From positions 80,871 to 144,870 of the forward strand of contig NZ_JAVDDV010000009.1 in NCBI RefSeq assembly GCF_030848565.1: DNA of 64,000 nt, given 5' to 3'. Positions 8,202-16,287 of the stretch are shown one piece after another. Source of the stretch: Natronolimnohabitans sp. A-GB9. GTDB taxonomy: Archaea > Halobacteriota > Halobacteria > Halobacteriales > Natrialbaceae. The notes under the pieces are model-generated. The model saw nothing but the letters and a program-made list of their open reading frames with translations, searched no databases and was not told the DNA's origin. How positions within the stretch are numbered: position 1 is the stretch's first letter; each line of letters begins with the position of its first letter. The translations under genes and the position numbers were made by a program.

Positions 8202-8975
8202 CTACTCGAGTAGCTCACGCGCGTTGTATCGCCACGTCCGGACGTGTAAAACGTCGAGATCGAGGGCATCGGCGACGTCGAAGGCGTCGATCGTCGCTAG
8301 ACGCTCGGCCGATCGGATCCCGGCCTCGGCCAGCCGATCGGCGTCCTCGGGGCCGACGCCGACGACGGCGGTGACGGGTGTCGGCTTCGGCCACGGCCGT
8401 TCCGATGGTCGCTCGCGGCCGACCGCCGCCAGCGGCGAACTGTCGTACTCGAACGACTGCCAGTCTTCGCCATCGCTGGCGGCGATCCACTCCCGCTCTG
8501 CGGCCCCCAGTCCGCGGATTTCGCTCGAGCGCCGTTCGAGATCGCCGTTGCTCTCGCCGTCGAACGACCACGGCAGCGAGAACCGTCGACGCAACGCGTC
8601 CGCGAGTTCTTCGTCGACGCCGGCATCCACCAGCATCCGATAGGAGTGGGCCTTCTCCCGGACGACATCGGGATCGACGCCGGCCGCCTCGAGGGCGTCT
8701 CGTTCGTCGGCGTCGGACTCGAGTCGCCGATCTGGGTCGGTCGCGTTCGCATCGATCCCGTCGGTCGCGTCGACGACGCCGTCTTTGTCGTCCTCGTCGT
8801 ACGTGAGTTCGACGTGGTCCGACTCACAGCCGGCCGCCTCGTCGACGTCGACATCGATGTCGACCGCGATACCGATTCCGAGATCGACCGTTTCGCCGTC
8901 GTCGATCCGGTCGCTCTCGTGGTCCCGGTTTCCGTCCAATTCGCTGACGGCGTCGTTTTTGCTCACGCGATTCAC
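8202..8975 (-). CDS. Helix-hairpin-helix domain protein
   Basis: A 257-aa very acidic protein with an Asp-rich N-terminal half (1-100), a helical middle section (EKAHSYRMLVDAGVDEELADALRRRF), and a C-terminal helix-hairpin-helix module at about 197-250. The module, AVVGVGPEDADRLAEAGI followed by a second helical repeat, is the type that binds DNA non-specifically or mediates protein contacts. Related haloarchaeal proteins have unknown function. It is alone between the aldolase operon and a pseudogene, transcribed away from the latter. The start at 8975 is the longest option, and an internal start within the low-complexity N-terminus cannot be excluded. Confidence 0.7.
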   Translation of the reverse strand: MNRVSKNDAVSELDGNRDHESDRIDDGETVDLGIGIAVDIDVDVDEAAGCESDHVELTYDEDDKDGVVDATDGIDANATDPDRRLESDADERDALEAAGVDPDVVREKAHSYRMLVDAGVDEELADALRRRFSLPWSFDGESNGDLERRSSEIRGLGAAEREWIAASDGEDWQSFEYDSSPLAAVGRERPSERPWPKPTPVTAVVGVGPEDADRLAEAGIRSAERLATIDAFDVADALDLDVLHVRTWRYNARELLE

Positions 8976-9004
8976 CAGTTGTCACTACCTCTCACCGTCC
9001 CATC

Positions 9005-9202
9005 TTGAAAGTTGTCCTCGGGTGTACGACCGCTTCGGGTGTAGAGACGGCCGTTGTTCGTACCGATGGTAGCAACCCGACCATTATCCGTGGCCGGATC
9101 GAGGGGACGACGACGATCGACGACCTCGCCGACTGCGATCTCGTCGTCGAGGCGGGCGATCTGGGGACGAAAACCGGCGAGGGATTCTACGAGTACGACT
9201 GA
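9005..9202 (+). pseudogene. Internally deleted 3-hydroxyacyl-CoA dehydrogenase remnant
   Basis: The 65-codon frame ends in GDLGTKTGEGFYEYD, the typical C-terminus of 3-hydroxyacyl-CoA dehydrogenases. Just before it is RIEGTT...ADCDLVVEA, which matches the end of the N-terminal NAD-binding domain of the same family. The normal enzyme has roughly 190 residues between these two segments, including catalytic His and Glu, so the gene has lost its middle. The first 25 residues look degraded, and the frame has only a TTG start. An acyl-CoA dehydrogenase lies 2 kb away, which may reflect an old fatty-acid oxidation context. A short genuine protein cannot be excluded but is unlikely. Confidence 0.65.
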
Positions 9203-9216
9203 AACCTCGTTGTGGA

Positions 9217-9241
9217 TGACAAAATGACAACTATTTTGTCA
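9217..9241. promoter_or_regulatory. AT-rich perfect inverted repeat upstream of a membrane protein gene
   Basis: TGACAAAAT and ATTTTGTCA, 9-bp arms around a 7-bp spacer, end 20 nt before the GTG at 9262. It could be an operator overlapping the promoter, or a terminator hairpin for the decayed gene upstream. AT-rich arms are unusual in this GC-rich DNA. Confidence 0.5.
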
Positions 9242-9261
9242 ATTTAATCGAGACGTCATCT

Positions 9262-9708
9262 GTGTCCCTGCGCTATCGAAGACGCCGGATCGTCGCTGCG
9301 GTCCTCGGGACCGTTACGGCCCTCCTCGGCGGCAGCTACGCCTGGACCCAGTACGAGACGCGACACCATCTCCGGCTTTGGCATCTCGAGCTCGTCAACG
9401 AGTCGGCCGAAGCCGTCACCCTCGTGGTGACAGTCGAGAGCGACGATCGGACACTCACGCATACGGAACGGCTCGAGCCAGCCACGGAGGGGGAGACGCG
9501 GAGACAGATTCACGATCGCTGGATGAAAGACGCCGAAGAGTGGGTCGTCCGTGCCGAACTCGGTGAACGGCAACTCGAACGTACGGCCGCGGAGATCACC
9601 GCCCACCTCGAGGGATCGGGGTGGGGAACCGACTGCGCGCACGTTTCGATCGTGGTTACCGAGGACGGGGACCTCGAGAGTCGTGTCGAGCCGTCGGACG
9701 TCTGCTGA
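9262..9708 (+). CDS. Signal-anchored hypothetical protein
   Basis: A 148-aa protein with a basic start (MSLRYRRRRI) and one hydrophobic segment at about 10-28, followed by a soluble, beta-rich-looking domain (LWHLELVNESAEAVTLVVTVESDD) that probably faces outside. GTG is the start. The upstream ATG-less region contains an AT-rich inverted repeat. No family is recognised. The gene ends on TGA, which is also the first triplet of a PE-B element. It converges with squalene synthase. Confidence 0.65.
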   Translation: MSLRYRRRRIVAAVLGTVTALLGGSYAWTQYETRHHLRLWHLELVNESAEAVTLVVTVESDDRTLTHTERLEPATEGETRRQIHDRWMKDAEEWVVRAELGERQLERTAAEITAHLEGSGWGTDCAHVSIVVTEDGDLESRVEPSDVC

Positions 9709-9817
9709 TACTGCCGGACAGCAGTCAGTAACACGTCGGTCGCGAACTCGCGGCCGCCACCCGTTGGAACGGCCGCAGTCGCGCGACCGATCGGTGAATC
9801 GTTCTGTCCGGCAGTAT
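9709..9817 (+). repeat. PE-B palindromic element, typical copy
   Basis: Begins TACTGCCGGACAGCAGTCAG immediately after the TGA of the upstream gene and ends TTCTGTCCGGCAGTAT. The inner palindrome is GGTCGCGAACTCGCGGCCGCC with its counterpart CGGCCGCAGTCGCGCGACC. It lies between convergent stops, 19 bp from the squalene synthase stop. Confidence 0.88.
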
Positions 9818-9836
9818 GACGGCTCGATGGGGCGGA

Positions 9837-10883
9837 TTACTGGTGAAGCGGCTTCTCGGCCATCTCCTTGCGGAGTTCGGCCAGATGCGATCGTGAAACC
9901 TCGCCCTCGAACGTCTCGAGGAGTGCGTACACTTCCGCTCGAGAGACCTTCACGTCGCCCTCGCGGACGACGTCTTCCGGGCGCTCGCGAAGCTCGCGCA
10001 TCGTTCCGACGGCGAGGAAGTAGGGGATCGCCCACGCAGAGAGCTTGTTGCCGTGGGTCTCGGGGATGATCTCGAGGTAGCGCTGAGCGTCGTCGAGGTA
10101 CGTCTCGGCGCGACCGGTGACGCGCTTGATGACGTTGGTGACTGCGCCCTGGTTCTCCTCGTGGGTGACCCGCTCGATCTCGACGTCCTCCTCGGCGAGC
10201 CACTCGGCGGGCAGGTAGACGTTGTTCTCCTCGTGGTAGTCGGTCTCGACGTCTTTGGCGATGTTGACCAGTTGCAAGAGGAGTGCGAACGACCGAGCGT
10301 TCTCGCGCAGTTCCTCGGCGCGGTCCTGAGAGGCACCACGAGCGACCAGCCCGGTGATGAGCGTCCCGACGGTGCCGGCGGCGTACCAGCAGTACTCCTC
10401 GAGTTCGTCGAGGGTCTGTAGGCGGAGACCGCCCTCGCCGGCGTAGCGGTCGGTAAACATCGCCATCCCATCGACGAGTTCGCGGACGGGATCGCGCATG
10501 ATCTCGCGGGGCTCTTCGTCGAGCGATTCGAAGGTCCGCAACACCCGTGGGGTCTCGGCGACGACCGTCCAGTCGTCGTTTGGCTCGTCTGGGATCCACG
10601 GTTCGACGTCGTCCATGAACGTCGCGACCGTCACCTCGCTGTCCGGATCGAGGAGGCGATCGTACGTCGTCAGCAGTTCGGTCTGGGTTTCCGGCGGAAT
10701 GTGTCCCGCGTCTTCGATCGTGTCGGCGACGCGACAGAGAAGGTATCCGATACAAATATGTCTCGCCATCGGCTCCTCGAGTCGCTCGATAGTGATAGAG
10801 AACGTCCGCGAAACGCCGTGAACCGCATCGTAACACCACTCCAGGTCAGCGTCAGTGGGTGGTTCGGGCTGGCCCGTGGTCAT
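9837..10883 (-). CDS. Squalene synthase (squalene/phytoene synthase family)
   Basis: Predicted to condense two farnesyl diphosphates head to head to squalene, a major haloarchaeal membrane lipid. The 348-aa protein has both aspartate-rich diphosphate/Mg sites: DTIED at 54-58 and NIAKDVETDY around 207-216. The YAAGTVG segment (about 168-174) is the family signature. The opening VSRTFSITIERLEEPMARHI resembles eukaryotic-type squalene synthase more than bacterial phytoene synthase, which is why squalene is preferred. Haloarchaeal phytoene synthases usually sit with carotenoid genes, and none are here. A weak AT-rich element (ACAAAACA) lies about 15-20 nt upstream of the ATG at 10883. Confidence 0.82.
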   Translation of the reverse strand: MTTGQPEPPTDADLEWCYDAVHGVSRTFSITIERLEEPMARHICIGYLLCRVADTIEDAGHIPPETQTELLTTYDRLLDPDSEVTVATFMDDVEPWIPDEPNDDWTVVAETPRVLRTFESLDEEPREIMRDPVRELVDGMAMFTDRYAGEGGLRLQTLDELEEYCWYAAGTVGTLITGLVARGASQDRAEELRENARSFALLLQLVNIAKDVETDYHEENNVYLPAEWLAEEDVEIERVTHEENQGAVTNVIKRVTGRAETYLDDAQRYLEIIPETHGNKLSAWAIPYFLAVGTMRELRERPEDVVREGDVKVSRAEVYALLETFEGEVSRSHLAELRKEMAEKPLHQ

Positions 10884-11069
10884 CTACTCAAGGATGTTTT
10901 GTCCCCACCCGGCAAAAACGCCCCGGTCCCGGCGGCATGTTCCAGTTGGCGGTCGTCCGGTAACACGGGGTCGCATTCGAGGATCGGACACGCCACCGAC
11001 CCTCGATGATTTCGCCGTCTTCGGAACGAAGAGATAACAATAAAGGATGAACGTCCCGATAGTTCTCCC

Positions 11070-12260
11070 ATGGACTTCGCACTCTCGGCCGAGCAAGCGC
11101 AGATCCGCGATATGGTATCGGAGTTCGTCGACGAAGAGGTCGTTCCCCTCGCCGAAGAGATCGACCACGACGACGAGTTCCCCCACGACCTCGTCGACGA
11201 GATGGCCGAACTCGGCCTGATGGGGATGCCGTTCCCCGAGGAGTACGGCGGCGCCGGGCTGGACTATCACTCCTATGCCATCGGTCTCGAGGAGATCTCA
11301 CGAGGCTCGGGTGGGCTCGGAACGATCGTCGCCGCTCACACCTCACTCGCCGGCAACATGCTCTATGAGTTCGGCGACGAGTCCCAGAAAGAGGAGTATC
11401 TCACGCCACTCGCCGAAGGACGCGATATCGGCGCGTTCGCGCTCTCGGAGGCCGGCGCGGGCAGCGACGTTCCCGCGATGGAGACGACCGCAGAGAAGTG
11501 CGAGGCGACAGCCTCGGAACAGAGCGGCGTCGCCGCGGAGAAAGACGGCGACGAGTACGTGATCAACGGGGGCAAGCTCTGGATCTCCAACGGCTCGGTG
11601 GCCGACACGGTGACGGTGTTCGCCAAGACCGATCCCGACGCGGATACCAAAGGCATCTCGTCGTTCGTCGTCCGTCCCGAGGAGGACGACGGCTTCATCG
11701 TCGAGAACACGGAGGAAAAGCTCGGCGACAAGGGCTGTCCGACCGCCGAACTCCGCTTCGACGATCTCCGGATCCCCGAGGACCGTCTGCTCGGCGAGGA
11801 GGGTGACGGGTTCGTCCACGCACTCAAGACGTTAAACGGCGGCCGCATCACGATCGCCGCCCGCGGCGTCGGCATCGCCCGCGCGGCCTTCGAGGAGGCT
11901 CGCGATTACGCCACCGAGCGCGAGCAGTTCGGCCAGCCCATCGGTGAGTTCCAGTCGATCAAGCACAAACTCGCCGATATGGACACGAAGATCCAGGCCG
12001 CGAAGATGCTCATGCACAAGGCTGCCGACAAGAAGATCCGCGGCGAGAACTACATCAAAGACGCTGCCCAGGCGAAGCTCTACGCCTCCGAAGTCTCGCG
12101 TGAGGTCGCAAACGAAGGTATCCAGATCCACGGCGGCTACGGCTACACGAAGGACTTCCCCGCCGAGCGCTTCTATCGCGACGCCAAACTCAACGAGATC
12201 TACGAAGGCACCAGCGAAGTGTTGCGGAACACGATCGGCGACCAACTGCTCGAGGAGTGA
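11070..12260 (+). CDS. Acyl-CoA dehydrogenase
   Basis: FAD-dependent dehydrogenation of an acyl-CoA to the trans-2-enoyl-CoA in fatty-acid or branched-chain degradation; cytoplasmic, electrons to ETF. The protein has the family length (396 aa) and the standard motifs: ALSEAGAGSDV (FAD/substrate), GGKLWISNG, GGRITIAARGVGIA, and IYEGTSEVLR near the C-terminus with the likely catalytic base Glu379. Chain-length specificity cannot be read. An AT-rich promoter element (AACAATAAAGG, about 11036-11046) lies 25-34 nt upstream. An insertion around 145-155 (EKCEATASEQSGVAAEKDG) is longer than usual and acidic. The stop TGA opens a PE-B element. Confidence 0.9.
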   Translation: MDFALSAEQAQIRDMVSEFVDEEVVPLAEEIDHDDEFPHDLVDEMAELGLMGMPFPEEYGGAGLDYHSYAIGLEEISRGSGGLGTIVAAHTSLAGNMLYEFGDESQKEEYLTPLAEGRDIGAFALSEAGAGSDVPAMETTAEKCEATASEQSGVAAEKDGDEYVINGGKLWISNGSVADTVTVFAKTDPDADTKGISSFVVRPEEDDGFIVENTEEKLGDKGCPTAELRFDDLRIPEDRLLGEEGDGFVHALKTLNGGRITIAARGVGIARAAFEEARDYATEREQFGQPIGEFQSIKHKLADMDTKIQAAKMLMHKAADKKIRGENYIKDAAQAKLYASEVSREVANEGIQIHGGYGYTKDFPAERFYRDAKLNEIYEGTSEVLRNTIGDQLLEE

Positions 12261-12358
12261 TACTGTCGGACAGCAGTCAGTGAGCAGTCAGTCGCGAACG
12301 CGCGGCCGTCACCCGCGTGACGGCCGCAGTCCCGCGACCGATCGTCGAATCGTGCTAT
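12261..12358 (+). repeat. PE-B palindromic element, right end truncated
   Basis: Starts TACTGTCGGACAGCAGTCAG directly after the TGA of the acyl-CoA dehydrogenase gene. The body is normal (CGCGCGGCCGTC/GACGGCCGCAG), but the right terminus degenerates at GAATCGTGCTATAACC instead of CTGTCCAACAGTAT. Confidence 0.82.
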
Positions 12359-12403
12359 AACCGGTCGGAAACCCGTTTTGCGAATCGTCTGCTGTCTGTC
12401 CTA

Positions 12404-12637
12404 TCACTGCCACCACAGGGCGAACGCCGTGATCGCGATGCCGGCGGCGACGCTCAGCGTTACGGCCACGGCAACCCCGAGGACGACGTCGACCTGTAAC
12501 AGCCCGACGATGAGGGCGAGAACGATCAGATGCGCGATGGCGAGCGCGAGCCCGAACCACAGCCACTCTCTCGCGACGGTGAGCGACGATTCGTCGGACG
12601 ACTCGGTGGCGTCGGGAGCGGACATCGGTTCGTCCAC
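12404..12637 (-). CDS. Small two-helix membrane protein
   Basis: Seventy-seven residues: an acidic N-terminus, then two hydrophobic helices (about 24-46 and 50-75, ending FALWWQ). A second ATG four codons in (MSAPDATESS) is an equally good start. It follows a PadR-type regulator by 55 bp on the same strand and may be co-transcribed with it and the DUF3267-like protein upstream. No function is recognised. The opposite-strand frames over this region are arginine/serine-rich shadows. Confidence 0.6.
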   Translation of the reverse strand: MDEPMSAPDATESSDESSLTVAREWLWFGLALAIAHLIVLALIVGLLQVDVVLGVAVAVTLSVAAGIAITAFALWWQ

Positions 12638-12692
12638 CGACGGACGCGACGGAGGGTGATAGCTCTCCGCCTCGAGGCCGGGCCGAGACGGC

Positions 12693-12995
12693 CTACTCGT
12701 CTGCGTCGTCCTCGACCTCGAGGCAGTCCCGAACCCACGCGTAGTGCTCTCGAAGCCGTCGCTCGCCGCCTTCGGTGAGTGCGTACACGTCGTAGAGCCC
12801 TTCGGTTCGCTTCTCGACGATGCCGGCGTCTTCGAGGGCCGACAGCGACCCGTAGAACGCCTTCGGCCCGAGGCGCTCGTCGTAGTGGGACTCGAGGCGG
12901 GATTTCAGTCGCTGGCCGCGCAACTCGCCGTCCTCGGCGGCTGCGAGAACGAAACAGATGTCGCGTCGCCGACCGCTTTGGAGCCACTTGGTCAT
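12693..12995 (-). CDS. PadR-like winged-helix transcription regulator
   Basis: A 100-aa protein with a single winged helix-turn-helix. RRRDICFVLAAAEDGELRG forms the first helix. The recognition part is GPKAFYGSLSALEDAGIVEKR, and the wing is GLYDVYALTEGGERRL. It is followed by a short acidic helical tail, as in minimal PadR proteins. A DNA-binding role is well supported, and the ligand and targets are unknown. It lies between a membrane metalloprotease-like gene (69 bp upstream) and a small membrane protein (55 bp downstream), all on the minus strand, so it may control this group. Confidence 0.8.
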   Translation of the reverse strand: MTKWLQSGRRRDICFVLAAAEDGELRGQRLKSRLESHYDERLGPKAFYGSLSALEDAGIVEKRTEGLYDVYALTEGGERRLREHYAWVRDCLEVEDDADE

Positions 12996-13064
12996 GGCTC
13001 GGGGTCGGCGTGACGGACGCTCGAGGGTTTCGGTTTCCGTTTCGCTGTCGCGGTGATCGAACCG

Positions 13065-13991
13065 TCACTCGCGACCGATCGTTCGATAGCCGGTCGTCAG
13101 AAGCGCCCACGCGAGACCGCCGGCGACGGCGATCGCCACCGCCAACCAACCGTTTATCTCGAGGAGGACCGTTCCGGCGTGGGGATAGAGTTCGTGACGA
13201 AAGAGCAGCCAGTCGCTGCCGGGCACATCGATCACGACGGTGCCCGAGCCGACGACGAGCGACCCAAACACCGTTCCGGCGATGACGATCGCGAGCACCG
13301 TCCCCGTCCCCACTGCACCGGCGACGAGCCGCGAGAGAACACGGGTTCCAGGTCGCCGACGCCCGGTCCTCGAGCCGGAACGGTAGACGCCGAACCCCTG
13401 GGTGTCCGTGCCGGGCAGCGGACCGACCCGGACGTCGGCCGGATACTGCAAGAGGACACTGGCCATCCAGAGGTCACCGATCGAGCCGGCGGCGTTGGCT
13501 GCAAGCGGGACGATCAACAGCGGCGACGGGTAGACGACCATCGCCACCAGCCCGACGGCGGTGATCCCCACGAACGGGGCCAACAGGGCGACGAGCAGCT
13601 GGTTTCGGGTGTAACTTGCCCCTTCGGTCTCGGCGTAGGCGTACGGCAGGAGGAAGTAGGAGACGCCGATCCCGTACTCCGGATCGCCGCTGCCGTAGCG
13701 AGCCATGAACACGCCGTGTAACAGCTCGTGGGGAACGACGACGAGCGCGACGAGGGCGCCAGCCGCGACGAGCCAGACGATCGCGTCCGACGGCGCGAAC
13801 ACGGGGATGAGGATCGGCTCGAGCGTGGTGCCACGGATCGCCGCGAGAACGTGGCCGAACACGTACGCGAAAGCGAAAAAGCCGGTCACGGCGACGACGA
13901 TCCACTGGATAGCGACCGCTCGGGTCCGGCGGAACGTCCCGATCAACTGGGGGCAGGCGGCACGTCGAGGCGCCGAGCGACTCACGACCAC
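13065..13991 (-). CDS. Membrane metalloprotease-like protein (DUF3267 type)
   Basis: Multi-spanning membrane protein, 308 aa, with a zinc-protease-like HExxH (VVPHELLHGVFMARYG) in or next to a transmembrane helix. A second conserved patch follows (YGIGVSYFLLPYAYAETEG, then RNQLLVALLAPFVGITAVGL). This layout is that of DUF3267/M50-like proteins. About six to seven hydrophobic segments are visible. Whether it cleaves anything is unknown. Start GTG at 13991, with another GTG two codons later also possible. It is the first gene of a possible three-gene minus-strand unit with PadR and a small membrane protein, and divergent from the gene at 14111. Confidence 0.7.
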   Translation of the reverse strand: MVVSRSAPRRAACPQLIGTFRRTRAVAIQWIVVAVTGFFAFAYVFGHVLAAIRGTTLEPILIPVFAPSDAIVWLVAAGALVALVVVPHELLHGVFMARYGSGDPEYGIGVSYFLLPYAYAETEGASYTRNQLLVALLAPFVGITAVGLVAMVVYPSPLLIVPLAANAAGSIGDLWMASVLLQYPADVRVGPLPGTDTQGFGVYRSGSRTGRRRPGTRVLSRLVAGAVGTGTVLAIVIAGTVFGSLVVGSGTVVIDVPGSDWLLFRHELYPHAGTVLLEINGWLAVAIAVAGGLAWALLTTGYRTIGRE

Positions 13992-14110
13992 ACACTCTCA
14001 CGGGACGGAAAAATCGGTACCGATTCGTCGCACGCGCTGGGACGGTCCTCGAGTCACGTGGTCGGGACGGAACCGATACCTTCCCGGTGTTCGATCCGTG
14101 AGTTCCTCGC

Positions 14111-14416
14111 ATGAGCAACGACCGTACGGCCGAAGGAAACGGCATCAAAGCGACGTACGACGAGACCGAGACCGAACGCCGCCTCGAGTTCGAGGCGACC
14201 GGTGACGAAGCGGCGACTGCTCGAGCCGGAACGAGCGCTGCGATCGCACAGAACCGCGAGGGGTACGCCATGTTGAAAGTGCGGCCGACCGCCGATGGCG
14301 ACGAACTCGAGCGCTACTACGGGTTCGACATGGCTCTTGATCACGCCGCGGAGCTGCTTGGCGTCTCCCAGCACGACCTTCCGGTGCCGCCGGCGGCCGA
14401 GGACATGGGAATGTGA
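14111..14416 (+). CDS. Conserved small haloarchaeal protein of unknown function
   Basis: A 101-aa soluble acidic protein (ending LPVPPAAEDMGM) with no membrane segment, cysteines or recognised motif. The pattern (ATYDETETERRLEFEATGDEAATARAG, then a region with YYGFDMALDHAAELLGV) looks like a small alpha/beta domain. The start ATG is the first in frame. It is divergent from the DUF3267-like gene (119 bp). Its stop TGA is the first triplet of a PE-B copy with a duplicated end. Confidence 0.65.
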   Translation: MSNDRTAEGNGIKATYDETETERRLEFEATGDEAATARAGTSAAIAQNREGYAMLKVRPTADGDELERYYGFDMALDHAAELLGVSQHDLPVPPAAEDMGM

Positions 14417-14543
14417 TACTGCCGGACAGTAGTCATACTGTCGGACAGCAGTCAGTGAGCCGTCGGTCGCGAACGCGCGGCCGTCACCCGCGGGACGGCC
14501 GCAGCCGCGCGACCGATCGTCGAATCGTGCTGTCCAACAGTAT
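14417..14543 (+). repeat. PE-B palindromic element with tandemly duplicated left end
   Basis: After the TGA of the upstream gene come two successive left ends, TACTGCCGGACAGTAGTCA then TACTGTCGGACAGCAGTCA. A full body and a right end CTGTCCAACAGTAT follow. The two 19-bp ends differ at two positions, so this looks like an old duplication or one copy landing at the start of another. Confidence 0.88.
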
Positions 14544-14731
14544 CAGTACAACGCCGGTCGGCACGTCGACCGATTGCCGGGGAAAACGAGTCTCGACGGC
14601 GTTCGTGCCGGATCACGTTCTGCGGCAAATTTCATCGAATCCGACCGATCAACGCCTGGAAACTGAACGTATTGTGGGAGAAAACGGGAATCATAAATAC
14701 GCGGAGTCGAACGGTGTATACGAGAATAGCC
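14544..14731 (+). promoter_or_regulatory. Promoter region of the heme O synthase gene
   Basis: No gene is visible between the PE-B copy and 14732. A TATA-like CATAAATAC at 14692-14700 is the only AT-rich element near the gene. It predicts a transcript start near 14720, favouring the GTG at 14732 (or 14714) as the translation start over the upstream ATG at 14672. Confidence 0.45.
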
Positions 14732-16162
14732 GTGGCAACCGCATCATCGTCGTTCCCTCGTCCGATCGGCACCCGACAGCGCTTCTCTGCACTGCTTGCA
14801 GCGACCGCACTCGGCGTCTACCTCCTGTTGATCATCGGTGCGACGACCTCGCTGACGAACGCGGCGTCGGCCTGTTCGACCTGGCCGATGTGTCACGCAC
14901 CCGCCGATCCGCTGAGTCAGACGGAGCTGGCGATCGCATGGGGACACCGGATCGCGGCCGTCCTCGTCGGACTGCTCGTCGCCGCGACGGCGATTAGCGC
15001 CGTTCTCGGAGACGTCTCGACTCGTGTCCGCGGAGCGGTCCTCGTCGGTGCCGTCCTCTATGTCGTCCAGGTCGGTGTCGGTGCCGTGACCGCGACGGTC
15101 GGCCCGGCGGCGATCGTTCCCGGCCTCCACCTCACGCTTGGGGTAGTGACCTTCACGGCCATCGTCCTCGCACTCGCCTGGGACCTAGAGATCGCAACCG
15201 GCAGCGAGAACGACACCATCGAGGCCGAACCGCTCGAGGAAGCCGACCCCGAGGCCGGTACGCCGGCGCCGCGGACGCTTCCGGACGGTCGCCTCGCTCG
15301 GGCCCGGTTGACCGCGTTCGCGTACTTCAAGATGATGAAGCCGCGGCTGATGTGGCTGCTCTGTCTCGTTGCTGCCGCAGGGATGGCACTGGCTGCCGGC
15401 CCCGCGTTGACGGCTGACGTAATCGTCGCCACGCTCGGTGGTGGCGTCCTCGCGATCGGTGCCTCCGGAACGTTCAATCACGTTCTCGAGCGCGACGTCG
15501 ACCAGCAGATGTCCCGGACGGCTGACCGGCCGCTGGCGACCGATCTGATCCCGGTCCGAAACGCGCTTGCGTTCGGCGGTCTGCTGACCGTCGCCTCACT
15601 CGCCGTCTTCCTGACGATCAACGCCCTCGCTGCTGCACTGGGACTGGCGGCGATCGTCTTCTACAGCGTCGTCTACACGCTCGTGCTCAAACCCAACACG
15701 GTTCAGAACACGGTCATCGGTGGGCTCGCAGGTGCGTTACCGGCGCTGATTGGCTGGGCTGCGGTCACAAACGAGATCGGACTGCCGGCGCTGGCGCTTG
15801 CCGGCGTGATCTTCCTCTGGACGCCGGCACACTTCTACAACCTCGCGCTGGCCTACAAGGACGACTACGCTCGTGGTGGCTTCCCGATGATGCCCGTCGT
15901 CCGCGGCGAGACCGAGACGCGAAAGCACATCATCTACTATATCGCGGCGACGCTCGTCGGGACGATCGGGCTCGCCTGGATCACCGATCTGGGCGCGATC
16001 TACGCCGCGACGGTCGCGCTCTTCGGCGGGATCTTCCTCTGGGCGGCCGTCGACCTCCACTTCGAGCAGACCGAGGCTGCGGCGTTTCGCTCCTTCCACG
16101 CCTCCAACGCCTTCCTGGGGGCTGTCCTCGTCGCCGTGCTCGTCGACGCGCTCGTCGTCTGA
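14732..16162 (+). CDS. ctaB: Heme O synthase fused to a half-size heme A synthase-like domain
   Basis: Membrane protein of about 476 aa. The C-terminal 290 residues are protoheme IX farnesyltransferase (UbiA superfamily), which converts heme B to heme O for the terminal oxidase: MKPRLMWLL, ERDVDQQMSRTADRPL (Asp-rich prenyl-diphosphate site) and YKDDYARGGFPMMPVV. The N-terminal 150 residues form four helices resembling half of CtaA/Cox15, with histidines in WGHRIAAV and GLHLTLGV placed like heme ligands and Cys residues in ACSTWPMC. An acidic linker separates the parts. Start GTG 14732 was chosen from the TATA position (alternatives 14714, 14672). The stop TGA opens a partial PE-A element. Confidence 0.88.
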   Translation: MATASSSFPRPIGTRQRFSALLAATALGVYLLLIIGATTSLTNAASACSTWPMCHAPADPLSQTELAIAWGHRIAAVLVGLLVAATAISAVLGDVSTRVRGAVLVGAVLYVVQVGVGAVTATVGPAAIVPGLHLTLGVVTFTAIVLALAWDLEIATGSENDTIEAEPLEEADPEAGTPAPRTLPDGRLARARLTAFAYFKMMKPRLMWLLCLVAAAGMALAAGPALTADVIVATLGGGVLAIGASGTFNHVLERDVDQQMSRTADRPLATDLIPVRNALAFGGLLTVASLAVFLTINALAAALGLAAIVFYSVVYTLVLKPNTVQNTVIGGLAGALPALIGWAAVTNEIGLPALALAGVIFLWTPAHFYNLALAYKDDYARGGFPMMPVVRGETETRKHIIYYIAATLVGTIGLAWITDLGAIYAATVALFGGIFLWAAVDLHFEQTEAAAFRSFHASNAFLGAVLVAVLVDALVV

Positions 16163-16192
16163 TACGGATTGCTGTCCTCACGTTCCGTCGAT
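16161..16192 (+). repeat. PE-A left-half fragment
   Basis: GATACGGATTGCTGTCCTCA, with the preceding T of the ctaB stop, reproduces the PE-A left end TGATACGG. The central stem and right half are missing or unrecognisable. Confidence 0.65.
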
Positions 16193-16287
16193 GTGCTCAC
16201 AGCGCGTTCGAGTCCTTCTCACGTGGATCCACGTGGACCTGCTCTCGACCGATGCTCCCTAACGTGGGCAGTACGTACGCACCGACT

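Noticed and set aside
9256..10839. 527-codon minus-strand frame over 9262-10839
   Set aside because: Overlaps squalene synthase in another frame of the same strand, is extremely Arg-rich and crosses a PE-B element.
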